A stretch of DNA of 64,000 bases from Syngnathus acus. Taxonomy: Eukaryota; Chordata; Actinopteri; Syngnathiformes; Syngnathidae. Location of the stretch: assembly GCF_901709675.1 (NCBI RefSeq), contig NC_051096.1, forward strand, positions 5,917,001 through 5,981,000, written 5' to 3'. Within the stretch, counting starts at the first letter, position 1, and every line of letters begins with the position of its first letter. The translations under genes and the position numbers were made by a program. The notes under the pieces were generated by a model. It saw only the letters and a program-made list of their open reading frames with translations. It did no database searches and was not told the DNA's origin. This document shows, piece after piece, positions 12,197 to 24,700 of this stretch.

Positions 12197-15100
12197 GGGG
12201 GTTGGCCTGGAAAAAAGGGGAGTCGCCTTTATGTAAAAATATTCGGTACTCTTTGTGCATTTCTAAGATAGTTTTTACTGTCTGTACTGACAAAAAATAA
12301 ATAAATAACCGGTGTTCCATTCATAAAAAAAACCTAAAAACTAAATGTGAATTATAAATGCGGGGTTTTCTTTGGAAATTTAGTGAAAGCAGTCAGAGGT
12401 CGAATGTGCTGTTCACACTTTCGACCACTAGAGAGCGACGTACACAAGCTACAGTCCAGCACTAGATCTGAAATGTTACTTTTTGATGTATTTGATCTTT
12501 GTTTTCATTAAAAATATACTAAGTTTACTAAAAAGGTTAGTTCCTTAAGCAGAATGACATAGTACACTTGATACGGAGAGTTAATGCTATGTATTATCTA
12601 TATGATTAATTTCACACATTTTATTTTTTTGCACCTCTGTCAATTCCACACCACCACCAACTGTATAAATGATATGTGCGTGAGTCATTGCATGTTTGCG
12701 CGCCATGTTGTCTTTTGTGCAATTATGTTTTCTTTTTTGCAGGCGCGCATGTGGGCGGTGTCCATTTGGCAATGGAAGCAGTGGCGTCAGGGTGTCTCCT
12801 CTTAAAGGTAAGCCTGTTAAGACGAAGAGATTTATGAGTGACATGAGTTTTGGCAGGTGCCTCTTATGTTAGTGTGTGTGCATGCATGCGTATGTGCGTG
12901 TTACTCACCACTCATATGATTGTAATGAGTGGATTGACAAGATTGCATCCTGTTGTCTGGATCAAATAGAGCAACAAAACACCAACATAACACGTGTTCA
13001 CATGTAAGATTTAACGACTGACAAACAGTGGCAGCGATTTTACAGCCGATTTGTTGCTTTCGCCTCAATAGTGCTCCCTCCTCATGCAGTATACTGCTTT
13101 GCTCACACACACTGAACTGATCTTTTTTTTTCTACAGAGCTCAACATGAATCATTCGCACTAGTGAAGCTTCGTGGGCTGAGAATTTGCAGAATGCGTCC
13201 ACCGGCGTCAAAGACGAGTAAAAATATTTACGATGTTCCTTCAGGTGACTTAAGCATGCTCACGTCAGCACATAATGTACACCAAGTACACCTTTGCCAG
13301 TACTTCACATATTCGTGCAGACCCCACCAAATGATAGCACAATTCATGCAGCAGTGATGTATGAGAGTACCTTGACCCCCCGAGGGGCAGATGAAGACAA
13401 GAAAGGAGATGCCTGCAGGTAGCATCCTTGAACCGGGAGTGAACCAGTGGACCTGCATTGAAAAGTTGAGAGGTCAAACTAAGTTCACCTGTTGGGCATT
13501 TTTGCCTCCTAATTAGTCTGAGTTTATTTGTTGATTTTGGGTGAGGATGAGAGGGTTGTTTTTTCTTGTGCAAGGTTTTTTTTAATAGGGGAGAGGGGAT
13601 CTTTGACGATGTAATCGTTATTATTATTCTCAGGTACGTATTTGATTTTGTTCCATTTCCAGCCATCTGAATTGAAAAGGAAAAGGACAATGAAGACTTT
13701 GCCCAAGAGTTGAGGAAGACCTTTCCAGTGGCGCTAAGTGGAGGGTGCAGCACGCCATAAAGTTCCAAGGTAAGTGTGTGAAATTGAGCATCAGTGTGCG
13801 TACTTGAGCGTAGGGCCTGACCCGACTTGCCGGCCTGACGGAGCTTGACGCCATCCCCTCGTCTGTGTCTGTCCTGAATGACGGCCCGGAGGCGCGAGTG
13901 GGCTTGAGGTGGCAAAAGAAACGTTTCATGTTTGACGGGAAGCAGCTATAAAACTGCGCTCGAGAAACCACCTGAAGCTGCGGTTCGAGTGTGTTTTTTG
14001 CTTTTAAATGTTCAAGGCTTGCCTCTTCCGGCCCTGATTGATGACCTCTGTTTTAGAACCATGTGATCGTCACATTTTTTTTTTTTTTCTTTCATTCAGG
14101 GCTAAATTAACAATTTGTTGCAAAGCAATTTGCATGACAAAGCAAGTAGTTCATTTCCGGTCAATTAACTGCAGGTCATCGGTAGCCCCCCAAACCCTCT
14201 GCTTCTTTAAACCTTAAATGTAATGGCAGGCATTGTGGCGAGGTGAAGCGCAATGTGTGGGTGGAGCAGTAGTTAACCAAGAATATAGGATGAATACTGT
14301 GGGTGTGTAAACGTGCAGGCTATTAATCTGCATTCACATTACGCTAAACTGGTTTTTGGAAATGTAGTTATGCTGTAATTTAATCTTTTTATTTATTTAA
14401 TTTCATCTAACCCAAACCCCCCTTCTTACAGAATTACTATACATTGGTAGCATCCAATAAACGGCTAGCAAGTGCACACTTGCACCCTTGCAAAAAAAAA
14501 AAAAAAATGCTGAGGTAGCAGTGATGAAATGCGTGAAATTCATCCATCAAGACAAGTGAGAAATGACGCCTGGAAGTATATGATTATGCTCCTGGGCTTG
14601 TATGAATCCATCACACAGACACACTTGACCACATGTTAACCTAGAGAAGACATCGACTCTGAAAAATGAAGAAGAACAAATTAATCTCATGGTGGCGACT
14701 GCAGTAGTGAGGGATGAAGAGCGTCATTGGTGAGGAGACCAGAGATCACGGTCAGAGCAGGATTTAATCAAGAAGGCAGAGTGAGAGGGCAAGTTTGCGT
14801 GTATGAGCTTGAACGATTTCTGCCTCGTGCTTGAACATCGTCATCATCAGTATCCTTCCAATGATTACCCCCGTCCCTAAAAAAAAAAAATGACCACAAA
14901 GGTCAACCGCCCCCTTCAATTATTTTGTCACTTTGAATCACAGCCTCCTAAAAATGGCCACACACTTAACATTTTCTCAAGAGAAGTGTAGTCATTCATT
15001 ACAATCACGATCAGAAAGGCGATAACGTTCTTTGTTCTCAAACTTATATGCCTTTGCCTTAACCGATGCAGCTCGTCGCAACACGCATTCATAAATATTC

Positions 15101-16845
15101 CTGCTGTGTGTTTGGAACAAATGCATTAACTTGTTTCATTCACATTCGACTTGCTCACAAATATATCCTTAATAATCCCCTTTTCATGCACGTGAGTTCC
15201 TGCGCTTAGTATGTAAATGCGCTGTATACATGAATGTTAAGCGGACGCTTTAACAGTGTAATTATGAAGCAGGAATCTCCTCATTGTGCTGCGTCGACAG
15301 ATGAGATGACATCTCCCGACACTTGCGCAACTCTCTTAAAAATGCAATTCCTGTATAGTAAAACTATGTTCTGTGTTTTGGAAAGCTCAGCCCAACCGGT
15401 CACAACTGTAAAGTATGTCATTTGGATACCAAGATGACAGGGAAATTCTTGAGACCAATTAACTGTTTGTTATTGTTGTTGCTATGGTATTTGTTTGCCT
15501 AGCTTGTCAGATGGCTTTTGTTGTATAATTGTTGAAGTTAATTGGAGATGCGTCAGATAAGGAACTTATGTAAATGTTTTTATTGTGGGAAAAACTGAAA
15601 CGATGCCCATCAGCTCAATGATGACAGACATGTCCACGTTTTGATAACAAGACAAAGAGGAGCAGCTCAAGGCGCAGCCATTAAAATACTTCTTCCGGCT
15701 TGATTTGTTTGGAGAGTATCCATTTTGATGGCCGTGGGAAAACAAGTTCAAAGTAGTCTGAAGTTACCTTGTTTTGAGTAGAAGCGTGTTTCACATTGTC
15801 AGTGGTTTCAATAAACTTTGTAATGCATTTACAGGATTTACAGCTATGATTTTATTAACAGCATGTATGTACAAATAACTGGGTTGTCTTTCACATGATG
15901 AATAATTTTTCTGCTCTTTTTGTTTTATAGCAACACAAATGACGTAAAAGTGGACTATGAAATATAGTACAGTATTTACACTTATTTGTTGTTTTTTTTA
16001 CCTTTGTTTTTTTTTTTTTTTATAATGTGACATAATTTTAAGTAGTAGTCTGGGTAATGTTTAATGACCATTCACTTTAGGATTGAAATTATTTGCAAAC
16101 GTTGACACCCAGCCTGGACATGCACCACAGGCTGCACCGACGGTGGAAGCGTTTTGCTTTGTATTGTGTTCTCCTACTAACTGATTGCATAACCCTCCCC
16201 CGGTTGTAGTGAAATATATCTATTTTTTTGTCGTGTTTAGTCGCTCATCTTTTGACTAGGTCATTCTCCTTCTAATTGTCCCAGCAGGGGCAGCCGAGCA
16301 GAATGGCCGCCCTCCAATTGTAAGAGGATCCCTCCGACGGCAACAAAAGAGGAGGTAAGCAAAACTCCAAGTAGAAATAAAATACTCCACCCATCCATCT
16401 TCCGCCAAGATGTGCCAGATCTTTATGTCACTCTTTTCTTCTCCGCATTTTCTGTCTGAGTGGCCACAAAGTGCGCGGAGAGCACACGACAATCTTTTTT
16501 TGTTAACGCCTGATGGCGCGTGATAATATGGCCATTATCATGGCTAAAGGAACAGGTTGGGGCTCAGACAGGGTTTCATTAGTAGGCCTTTCATGCTGGC
16601 GCGCACACACACTTTCAGTGTGGGAAAAGAATGCGAGTAAAGGCAGGACAGCTGTTTGGGTGGCTCACGAGGATGAGGATCAGGTTAGAGTGAAGTTGGC
16701 CTACTGTAAAGTCCACCTGTGAATTAAACAGTGGCCAAAGGGGCAAAAGCAAGGACCACTAATTTGGTCATGTTGTCTGGGAGTGAATAAATAAACCCAT
16801 GAAGCACCAGCTACCGGTATAATAGATCAAAATAATTTACTTTGT

Positions 16846-16912
16846 AGTAAAAATAAATAAACAAATAAATAAATGAATATATATATATATATATATAAAT
16901 ATATATAAATAA
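16846..16912. repeat. AT-rich simple repeat (AAAT and TA units)
   Basis: A run of AAATA-type units passes into an uninterrupted TA dinucleotide stretch and back to AAATA units. A low-complexity repeat with no coding role. Confidence 0.9.
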
Positions 16913-17699
16913 AGTTGTGACTGATAGATTCACATGATTGATCAGAAAAGGAAAAAGCACAGGAAGAGGTGTTTTTGGGGAGGAATCCCACATTTGTTTT
17001 GTTGAATGACGTGAAATTGCAGAGGCAGTGCAGTTGGTGTCCTCCCTTCCCTTCCCTCCCTCCCTCCCCCTGGGGTTGACTGATCGGCCTTGGGGACAGG
17101 ATGGGATAGACCGGTCTGGCCTCTCCCTCTGCCAGGTCTTGACATCTTTACAAGCATTAGTCTTTAACTTGTCTGTTTAACACGTTCAGCCGCATAGTTG
17201 ATCTCGAGTGAACCAAAATTACGAATGAACACACAATAGTAAAGCAACAGTGCACCTTAAAAATGACTGGGGAGTCCATTTGTGTTCCTTATCATCCATA
17301 CAATGAAGCTGTGTAACAACCATTTATTTGGTTTTCAGTGCTTATTTTATATTTAATACAGAGCAGTGATTACATTAATTCATCACCTATTGACAATTTA
17401 GAGTCTTCAATCAAGGTGTAACTTGGTGTCACTTTTCTTTTTCAATTACAGTAATTACTTGTTGTTGGTTAATTTAACCGAATAGCATTGGAAGACAAAT
17501 TAAACACATTTTGGTATTTGATTTAAAATATCTGCGTTTGAGTGTAGTAATAAAATACTCATCCTAGTTTAACTCATCAATAGACTTATACTCTCAAATC
17601 GCTACCAAGGATTTATCATCTTGGACTGAAGTCCCACTGCTTGCAGCGCACACTTTTTTTGCACGGAAATTTACGACGTCCCACAAAGGCTAATAGCGA

Positions 17700-17799
17700 A
17701 AGACAACCTGCGTTGGCCTCTGATTGGTCCACAGTCTTCCAAGACAAGAGTACAAAAGAGCAGACGAACATGCAGTGTGACACACACACAGACGTCAAC
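17700..17799 (+). promoter_or_regulatory. sp8: Likely sp8 proximal promoter and 5' UTR
   Basis: ATTGGTCC (reverse CCAAT box) at 17722-17729 and a TATA-like TACAAAAG at 17751-17758 lie 40-80 bases ahead of the first start codon. The spacing suits a start site near 17780. This is motif reading only. Confidence 0.35.
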
Positions 17800-19369
17800 A
17801 TGACAGCTCAAACCATGGCTGCAACACTACTGGTGGTAAGTTAACATTTGGTTTTATTACATTAGAAGTGTTCAATACATTGATATTGTGAAGCTAGATA
17901 AAGTATGTTTCCACTAAAATTACATATGTATGTCTTGATTTATAGCAGACCTCTGTTATTATTTATTCATTTAAGATCTGTCCATGATAGTAAATAGGGA
18001 CTATGAAACCATAGACTTTTTAATTATTAGAAAGGTCTGCTGGGCATTATCTAGATGACTTAAAGTTGATTTGTTGGCATAACTGTTTATGTAGTATGTA
18101 TTTTATAGTTGAAAACAAGATTGCGGCTGAGCTGGGGCTATCCCAACTTGAATTAATATGCTTCACCATACATACATACAGTTCCACATGCAGTTGTAAA
18201 TAGTCTGTATGTTTCCTCAGGAGGAACCCCGGCAGCGTAGCACCCCACTGGCCATGTTGGCGGCCACTTGTAGTAGAATTGGAGAGTCAAGTCCCTCCTG
18301 TACCACTCCTGACCTCTCCGACATGGCCATGGGACTCTCCAAGGGCTTCCACCCGTGGAAAAGGAGCATCCCGGCCACTTGTATCACTTCCAGGAGTAAC
18401 GAAGGGGGGTTCCCCGAGACCTCGAGCGCATTCGCAGTGACCAACACCAATGAGTTTCCAGTCTACCAGAATCCAGGGCAGTCCGACGCAAGGTTTCCCG
18501 AACAGCGGTCCACGTTTCTCACCAATTTACCTGCGTCCGTGGAAGGCATTGCTGGGATATACCCGCGGCTCCACGCGCATCCATACGAGTCGTGGTTCAA
18601 GCCCGTGGCGGAGGTCGGGAGTGGGCCTTCCTCTTGGTGGGACGTCGGCACTTCATGGGTGGATACATCCAACTCAGCCGGGATGGCATCCTCCCTGGGC
18701 GACCATGGCTCCCCTGAGCACACCCCCAGCGCAATTCAGCAACTCATCCCAGGCACGCAGCACCTCTTTAACGGCTTCAGGCCACCCTACTCGGAGTCTA
18801 GCTCCTCCATGCACCCTCTGCCGGCTCATTCGCGCTCCTCGACGCGTCGCTACGCGGGCAGAGCCACCTGCGACTGCCCCAACTGCAGAGAGGCGGAGAG
18901 CCTAGGTCACGGCGCAGTGAGCCCGCGTCGCAGGGCTGCGCACAACTGCCACATCCCAGGATGCGGGAAAGTTTACGGCAAGACGTCCCATCTGAAAGCT
19001 CACCTCCGCTGGCACACCGGGGAAAGGCCCTTCCTGTGCAACTGGCTCTTCTGCGGGAAGCGCTTCACTCGCTCTGACGAGCTCCAGAGGCACCTGCGCA
19101 CACACACCGGAGAGAAGCGCTTCGAGTGCGGCGTGTGCCACAAGAGGTTCATGCGCTCTGACCACCTGAACAAACACGCCCGAACGCACGGCTCCGAGAA
19201 TGGAGAGGAGGAAGCCGGGCTTGGGAAAGGCAATAGTGATACGGACAACAGTGTCAGCGGAAGCCCGAGGCAGTCCCCGGAGATGCACGCGACTGGCCAA
19301 AACGAACAAGGTGAAATAAACAGCATTTTTTACAACAGAAAGGAAAAAAATAGAAATGGCACTTTATGA
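17800..19369 (+). CDS. sp8: Transcription factor Sp8 (diverged teleost copy)
   Basis: Buttonhead-type Sp factor; Sp8 acts in limb/fin outgrowth and forebrain patterning. Two exons: 17800-17835 and 18221-19369, joined in phase 0, giving 394 aa (mammalian SP8 is about 490-508). A second in-frame ATG at 17815 lines up with the mammalian start and may be the true one. [11 protein letters not shown] and the [10 protein letters not shown]-like block, [10 protein letters not shown] here, identify the Sp8/Sp9 subfamily. The Btd box CDCPNC starts at residue 229. Three C2H2 fingers span 255-335 with intact recognition helices ([24 protein letters not shown]). The tail keeps [15 protein letters not shown] and ends RNGTL, echoing the SP8 end. 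The middle is short and has lost most of the Gly/Ala/Ser runs of SP8. Position beside sp4 in opposite orientation supports sp8 over sp9. Which teleost duplicate (a or b) cannot be told. Confidence 0.82.
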
Positions 19370-21761
19370 TGATTGGCAGACTAAATGTTAGGTTTTTTCG
19401 CTGACCGAACAAATTTCAAGAGAAGAGCAACAGCAAACAAACCACAAGTGAGACAGAATATTAAGTCTTTTCTCGCGAGGAGTGCAGTACAGATAGCTTC
19501 ACAACAATCTCACTACACTAAATATCTGTATGCACTCCCGCTCTTTTTATTGGGATTTGCCCTACCCACAAATCGTGAGACAAAAGCCCCTAAAAGAGGA
19601 GGGGGAACGCATGTGGGCTTTGCCTCGTAAGGAAGAAATCACTAGGTGTTTACATACTGATAAGAACATGTGGGAAGAGGAATTTGAGTGGCCTGGATAG
19701 AGAAGAAAACCTTTGACCTCTAGTCAAAACATAGCAAGGGATGCTTTACGACATTGTGTAGAATGGGACAAGCTAGGTTATTTATTACTGGATACATACA
19801 TTCCGACATAATCTTACGATCAAGATAGTTTGGAAAACCCTGACAATGATGGTCACTTGTAGGTTCATCTGAGGTGCAAGACAGCAATGAGGCATGTTGT
19901 TTAACAAAGTGGTCTTTGTTAAAAAGGAACTGTCTCGGTAGATGTCTTCTTTTTGCTGAGTTGTCAGCTGGTCCTGTCTGACCCAGCTGTAACCTCTCTC
20001 CTGACCCAGCCGTAACTTTTCTCTTCTGTGGTACATCATAAAAACAGCAAGGCCAAACAGCAAGCATATATTGCAGTAATATTGCGGTAAAGCATTGATT
20101 AGAGAACGCATGATAACATATATATATATATACATTTTTCTAACACTAAACATGTTTACCTCAGGTTGTTTGTAACATTCTTTAAAAAATAAACATCATC
20201 TTGTTTGTACTCTGCTTCTTGTGCTTGGTTATTCACCTCAATTCCTCTTTAAAGTGCAAATTACCTTTGTATGTCTGGGGTTATTGTTCTCTGAGTAGTT
20301 CATGAGCGTGTGGTTTCAAAAAATTCATGGATCAGTAATTTAACTCGTGCCTCACTGGTGTCAGCAAAACGGGCCAAACGCACTTTACTCGTGAGGCAGG
20401 TATACCAACGACATATGTACCTCTATTTCATTCTTGAATTTTGTGTACATCGCCATCTTGTATTCAGAACATCAACATGCATTTTCGCCACAATGTTACA
20501 CAAACTAAAATTTAAAAAATCTTGCACTCTTTTATTGTGATAGAAAGACATGCTAAACAAGTCACAGTGGATACCAAAACTACACAGAAGTGCTGCTGTT
20601 ACTGTAATGAGATGATTCACTTATTGCTGATTTTTTTTTTTGTACAGAAACCAACTTTGCAACTCAAGTAGACTCATTGTAGAATAATACCATTTACATG
20701 TCAATTAATAAGAAAATACATTACAATAAATAGTAGTGTTCATCTCTTAGCTGAAAAAAAAAAAAGATCAAGCAGCTATTGCTGTAAACATTATCACCAC
20801 AAATTAAAATCACAAAAGGGGAAAGGACTGGGAAGTCATCTAGTGCACGAGAATAGGAGTAGAAGAACACTCTTTCACTTTGGATCGCAGTACCTTTTGA
20901 GCTTATTCCTAGTACCAAGGAATCAAGTCATCAGTCTAGTTCAATTGGTTGTGGCAGATGGCCAACTTACAGCAAGCGCACTTCTCATTTGAGGTCACAT
21001 GTTCATGCTTATGTAGTTCCAGGTAAATGTTAACGTTTGAGTCTTATTCCAGTGGATTTGTTACCGAACCCTTAATGCCCATTTTAGCACAAAAATGTTA
21101 TTTCAATCCCACTGAAAAGCTCTCATGCCCTGTAATGAAAGGACACCTCAGTAGTATAATGCAAAACAAGTGCAAGTCAGATTGACAACTTAAAATCACA
21201 TGAAACACCTCTGGGAAAAAAAAAATGCAATGTAGATGATCAGTTCACACAAATAGTGAAACCGCTAAAAATGCAATGTGAATCACTGGAGAACACAATA
21301 CTAATATTAAATAGAAAATAATAGTCACAAGTGCACGTCATAAATTCACCCAAATGTCATAAAGCACAAGGACTGTGTGCAGACAGCGTTAATGGTGGAA
21401 TAAAAAGTCGTACCCCAGGTTTGCCACAAGAGGGCAGTCTATGCCTGAGCCATAATATTTGAAGCGCAAAATTATGACTAGACTTGAAGAACCTTAACAC
21501 CATACTGGCCACACGCAAACACACATAAATCACCTTTGTAGAGACTCAGTGCTACTATACAGGCAGTTTCGAGGACTTGTGCTCTTTTCAGGCCCATAGC
21601 CACAATACTGTACTGGCCATCTCAGTCCCAGAGTCTTAAAGTAAAATCATCATTTAGTGGAGGCTTTCAATTGCTTACTACCATCAGACTTTGAGCATTT
21701 GCAGCAAAGTAGAACAGAGTCCAACTCTCCTCAATGGAATGTGTCCCCTTGCCCCCTCCCG
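19370..21761. other. sp8-itgb8 convergent intergenic region with both 3' UTRs
   Basis: No coding exon on either strand. AATAAA at 20188-20193 is a plausible end for sp8. On the minus strand the itgb8 3' UTR must start at 21761; a reverse AATAAA at 20530-20535 is one possible end. A short TA repeat sits at about 20119-20133. ABCB5, the human neighbour between SP8 and ITGB8, is not here. Confidence 0.45.
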
Positions 21762-24700
21762 TCACTGCCAGGGTTCCCCAAGGGGCATCTTGACGTGTAC
21801 GGTCATCTCCACCGAATGGTCAGAAGGTCGGTCTCTTCTATAAGTTACCGTCTTCTCGTTGCTTGTTGGAATGTAGGATAGTTCCTGAAAGATGATTGGG
21901 AATACATACTTATGCACGTGAACTTTTATAACATCTCGGCAGTCGTGTCCGCTGCTTATGGACCATGTCTTCCTTGATCGGTACACGTGTACTTCAATAA
22001 AAGCGTGTCCCGAGATGTATTTTATGAATCGCAGTTGGTGCTATTGTGAACTGCTGTAACTCAAAGTTGAGTCCAAAACAGCTTTGACACCCTCCCCCTG
22101 CATTTTCTCCTCAGATCTGTAAATCACCCGAGATTGCAAATCCCAACACTATGTTTACTAAAGCTGTGAGACAAGCGGAAATGTAAAACACAGATGTAAG
22201 TCTGTTTCCTCGCTCAAACTTCTAGTTGTCGCAGACCAATTCTGGTCGTAAAATGAAAGTCAGACAGAAAAAAAAAGTCAGGTTCTATTTGCTCACTGCT
22301 TAGCTTACCTTGCCAGTGCAGTTATATTCTCCAGCCTTAGTGGCATCCCCTGGGGGCCAGCCTCTTTTCTGCAGAAGCAGCCTGGACACTGCCACCACCA
22401 CCAGCCCGCATAGAACCGTTAGTGCACACACACTTAGGAAGGTCCCAACCAGCCGGCCACTGCTGGCACACTCTGTGGACATGCGCATACACAAGTGTGA
22501 TAAATAGTTTGCAACTTATTACATGATATTGACGTTGTTAACTTTTGTCAACAACACTCTGAATAGTCGGCCATTAGCTGTGTGTCTCGGCTGGGACCAT
22601 GTGCGGATGACAGCCTCTGGCTCAAAACAAAGAGCCCAAAGACATTTAGTAACAGCGTTGCCATGGAGACCTGGCCCCCGCCACAGCCGGGAGAAGCAGG
22701 CGTCAGTGGCGTCCCGTCGGGTTGAGGGGATAAGGGGAGATGGAGGGAAAACGCACAATGAGCAGTTTTGTTCCAAAACTCCGGTGGGGATGAACTGTAA
22801 CGCTTGGATGTGCAACGTGTGTGAAAGTGTAAACCAGAGCGTGCGTAGTTCGAATTGTGTATGCATCTGCAAATGTCTGCGTGTTTTTGTAAGCCAGAGC
22901 TGTGAAGCGAAGGGGGAATATCAAATACAGCTGCAACACTGACAGCGGGCTTGCTGACTGAAACCTTTACCTGCTCTTGTGCTAATGTGAAGCTGGTTCC
23001 ATCCAGACTCTGAGTTTGTTTGAAACCAATAGCGACAGTTGTCACCACTAATGTACATACATTGAATCCACTTGCCCCCTGCTGGACAGAGAAATTATTT
23101 GCGTGAAGACATACAACGTCAAATGGCTTGCCGTAGCAACGCCAAAGATTAGAGCTCTACCTGACATCATATCACTGATGGAAACGACGTCCGAGTCGCA
23201 CGTGCGGTTGCATTCATTGTGTTTGAGGTCATGAGATATGTGACAGTCCACACACTTCCTGAAAACAATATAGTACCACACGTCAGCTCCACGAACATAG
23301 TTACCCATCATCCTTTGCAAACAAAAAACAGTACCAGTGTGATTGGCAGGAGCTTTGACAAGCAGGGCATCTCTCGCAGAGGTCTCCGGAGTATTTGTGA
23401 TTGTCACACACACACTGGCCACACACGCACGTGCCTCGTCCACTACACAATGAGCCATCAGGAGATTGGCAGGTTGTTGTCGAGACGGGACAACTGCAGC
23501 TATCACCTGTCCAGTTATCCTCACACGCACATTCGCCCAACACACACACACCCTGTCCTGACAGAAACAGAGAGAAAGAAGACCATTTTTACAACTGTTT
23601 TGTGTTGTTGTTGCTATTTGTGCAGTTCTATGTAGGTCTGTCACGATTGGATATTTTTAGAATCAATTATTCCATCGATTAATCGAATGCAAATTTAGGA
23701 GGTCTGTTTTTATAAATGACTTCTTAAAAAAAAAAGAATAAATAATTCCTGACCAGAGGCTGACATTAGAGGATTTGGACAATTGTGACGTATAAAATAA
23801 ATGGGTCTAAACGATTAGCCGATGATTAAAATAGTTGTCGATTCATTTGATACTTACCCCCACACAGCAGTCCGTTGTTATAGGAACAGGAAAAGTCATC
23901 GCTCTCGCAGTATTTCCCGTAGATTGTGCCAAGTCTGCTGCGCTCACACACACACTTCCCACATTCACACACTCCACGACCGCTGCAGTCCACATTAGAA
24001 CCTTCCGCTCGGCAATTCCACTTTGATTCATTGATAAGTGCCGGTTGCGGTCGCTGCTCTTGACCAGTGCCGTATGTAGTCCCCGCACATGGCGAGTCGC
24101 CGCTCTCGTGGCAGTGTCCTTTTGACCCACAACTGCACTGACATTTCGAGCGGATCCTAACAGTCGTGGATTCATTGTAGCCCACGGGGCGAACCATCAC
24201 TTCAATGTCTTCATCTGCTCCGTGGTCAGGGCAAGAGTGTAGGCCAATCGTGATGTTGAAGTAGACCTAAAAAAAAAAACAACAACACATGAGCAAGACT
24301 GTCATTTTTTTATTCTTGGTGACCTGGATAAATTCAATTCATAATTGGCTCAAATGTGCCGTAGATCCGGGTTACTCACTTGTAAGCATTTTGAAAAATT
24401 TGCTAACATAACTAAAAAGAGGAAAATTGTAACGCCCATCATTTAAAATGATGATAAAACTTTGTGTCGTGTCCAAATTTGAAGACACATTATTTTAACT
24501 TTATAGTGACTTTGAATTACATTGTGTTGTTTGTAAGCCTGTGGAAGACAAATGTATGACTAGTGCGATTAGTCAAAATTATAATCTTCCCAGAGTTTCT
24601 TCATTGTCGGGTGCTCCCCCCCCCCCCCCCCCCTTAGGAGGCTTATGGGGGGGAGGAGGTTGTGCCAAAAATAGCATCTTTGTTGCCCCTCTTGATAAGG

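Larger units (their letters stand above)
11851..17640. other. Gene-free region upstream of sp4 and sp8
   Basis: About 5.8 kb with no recognisable protein gene. It contains an X-box-like palindrome at 12184-12196, several splice-like segments on the plus strand (12742-13760, see findings), an A-run near 14491-14506, and an AT repeat at about 16846-16912. The longest minus-strand ORF (13265-13915) has no recognisable domain and shows low-complexity composition, so I do not call it. Confidence 0.4.

Noticed and set aside
13265-13915. 216-codon minus-strand ORF upstream of sp4
   Set aside because: No recognisable domain, composition like the surrounding non-coding DNA, and no matching splice structure.
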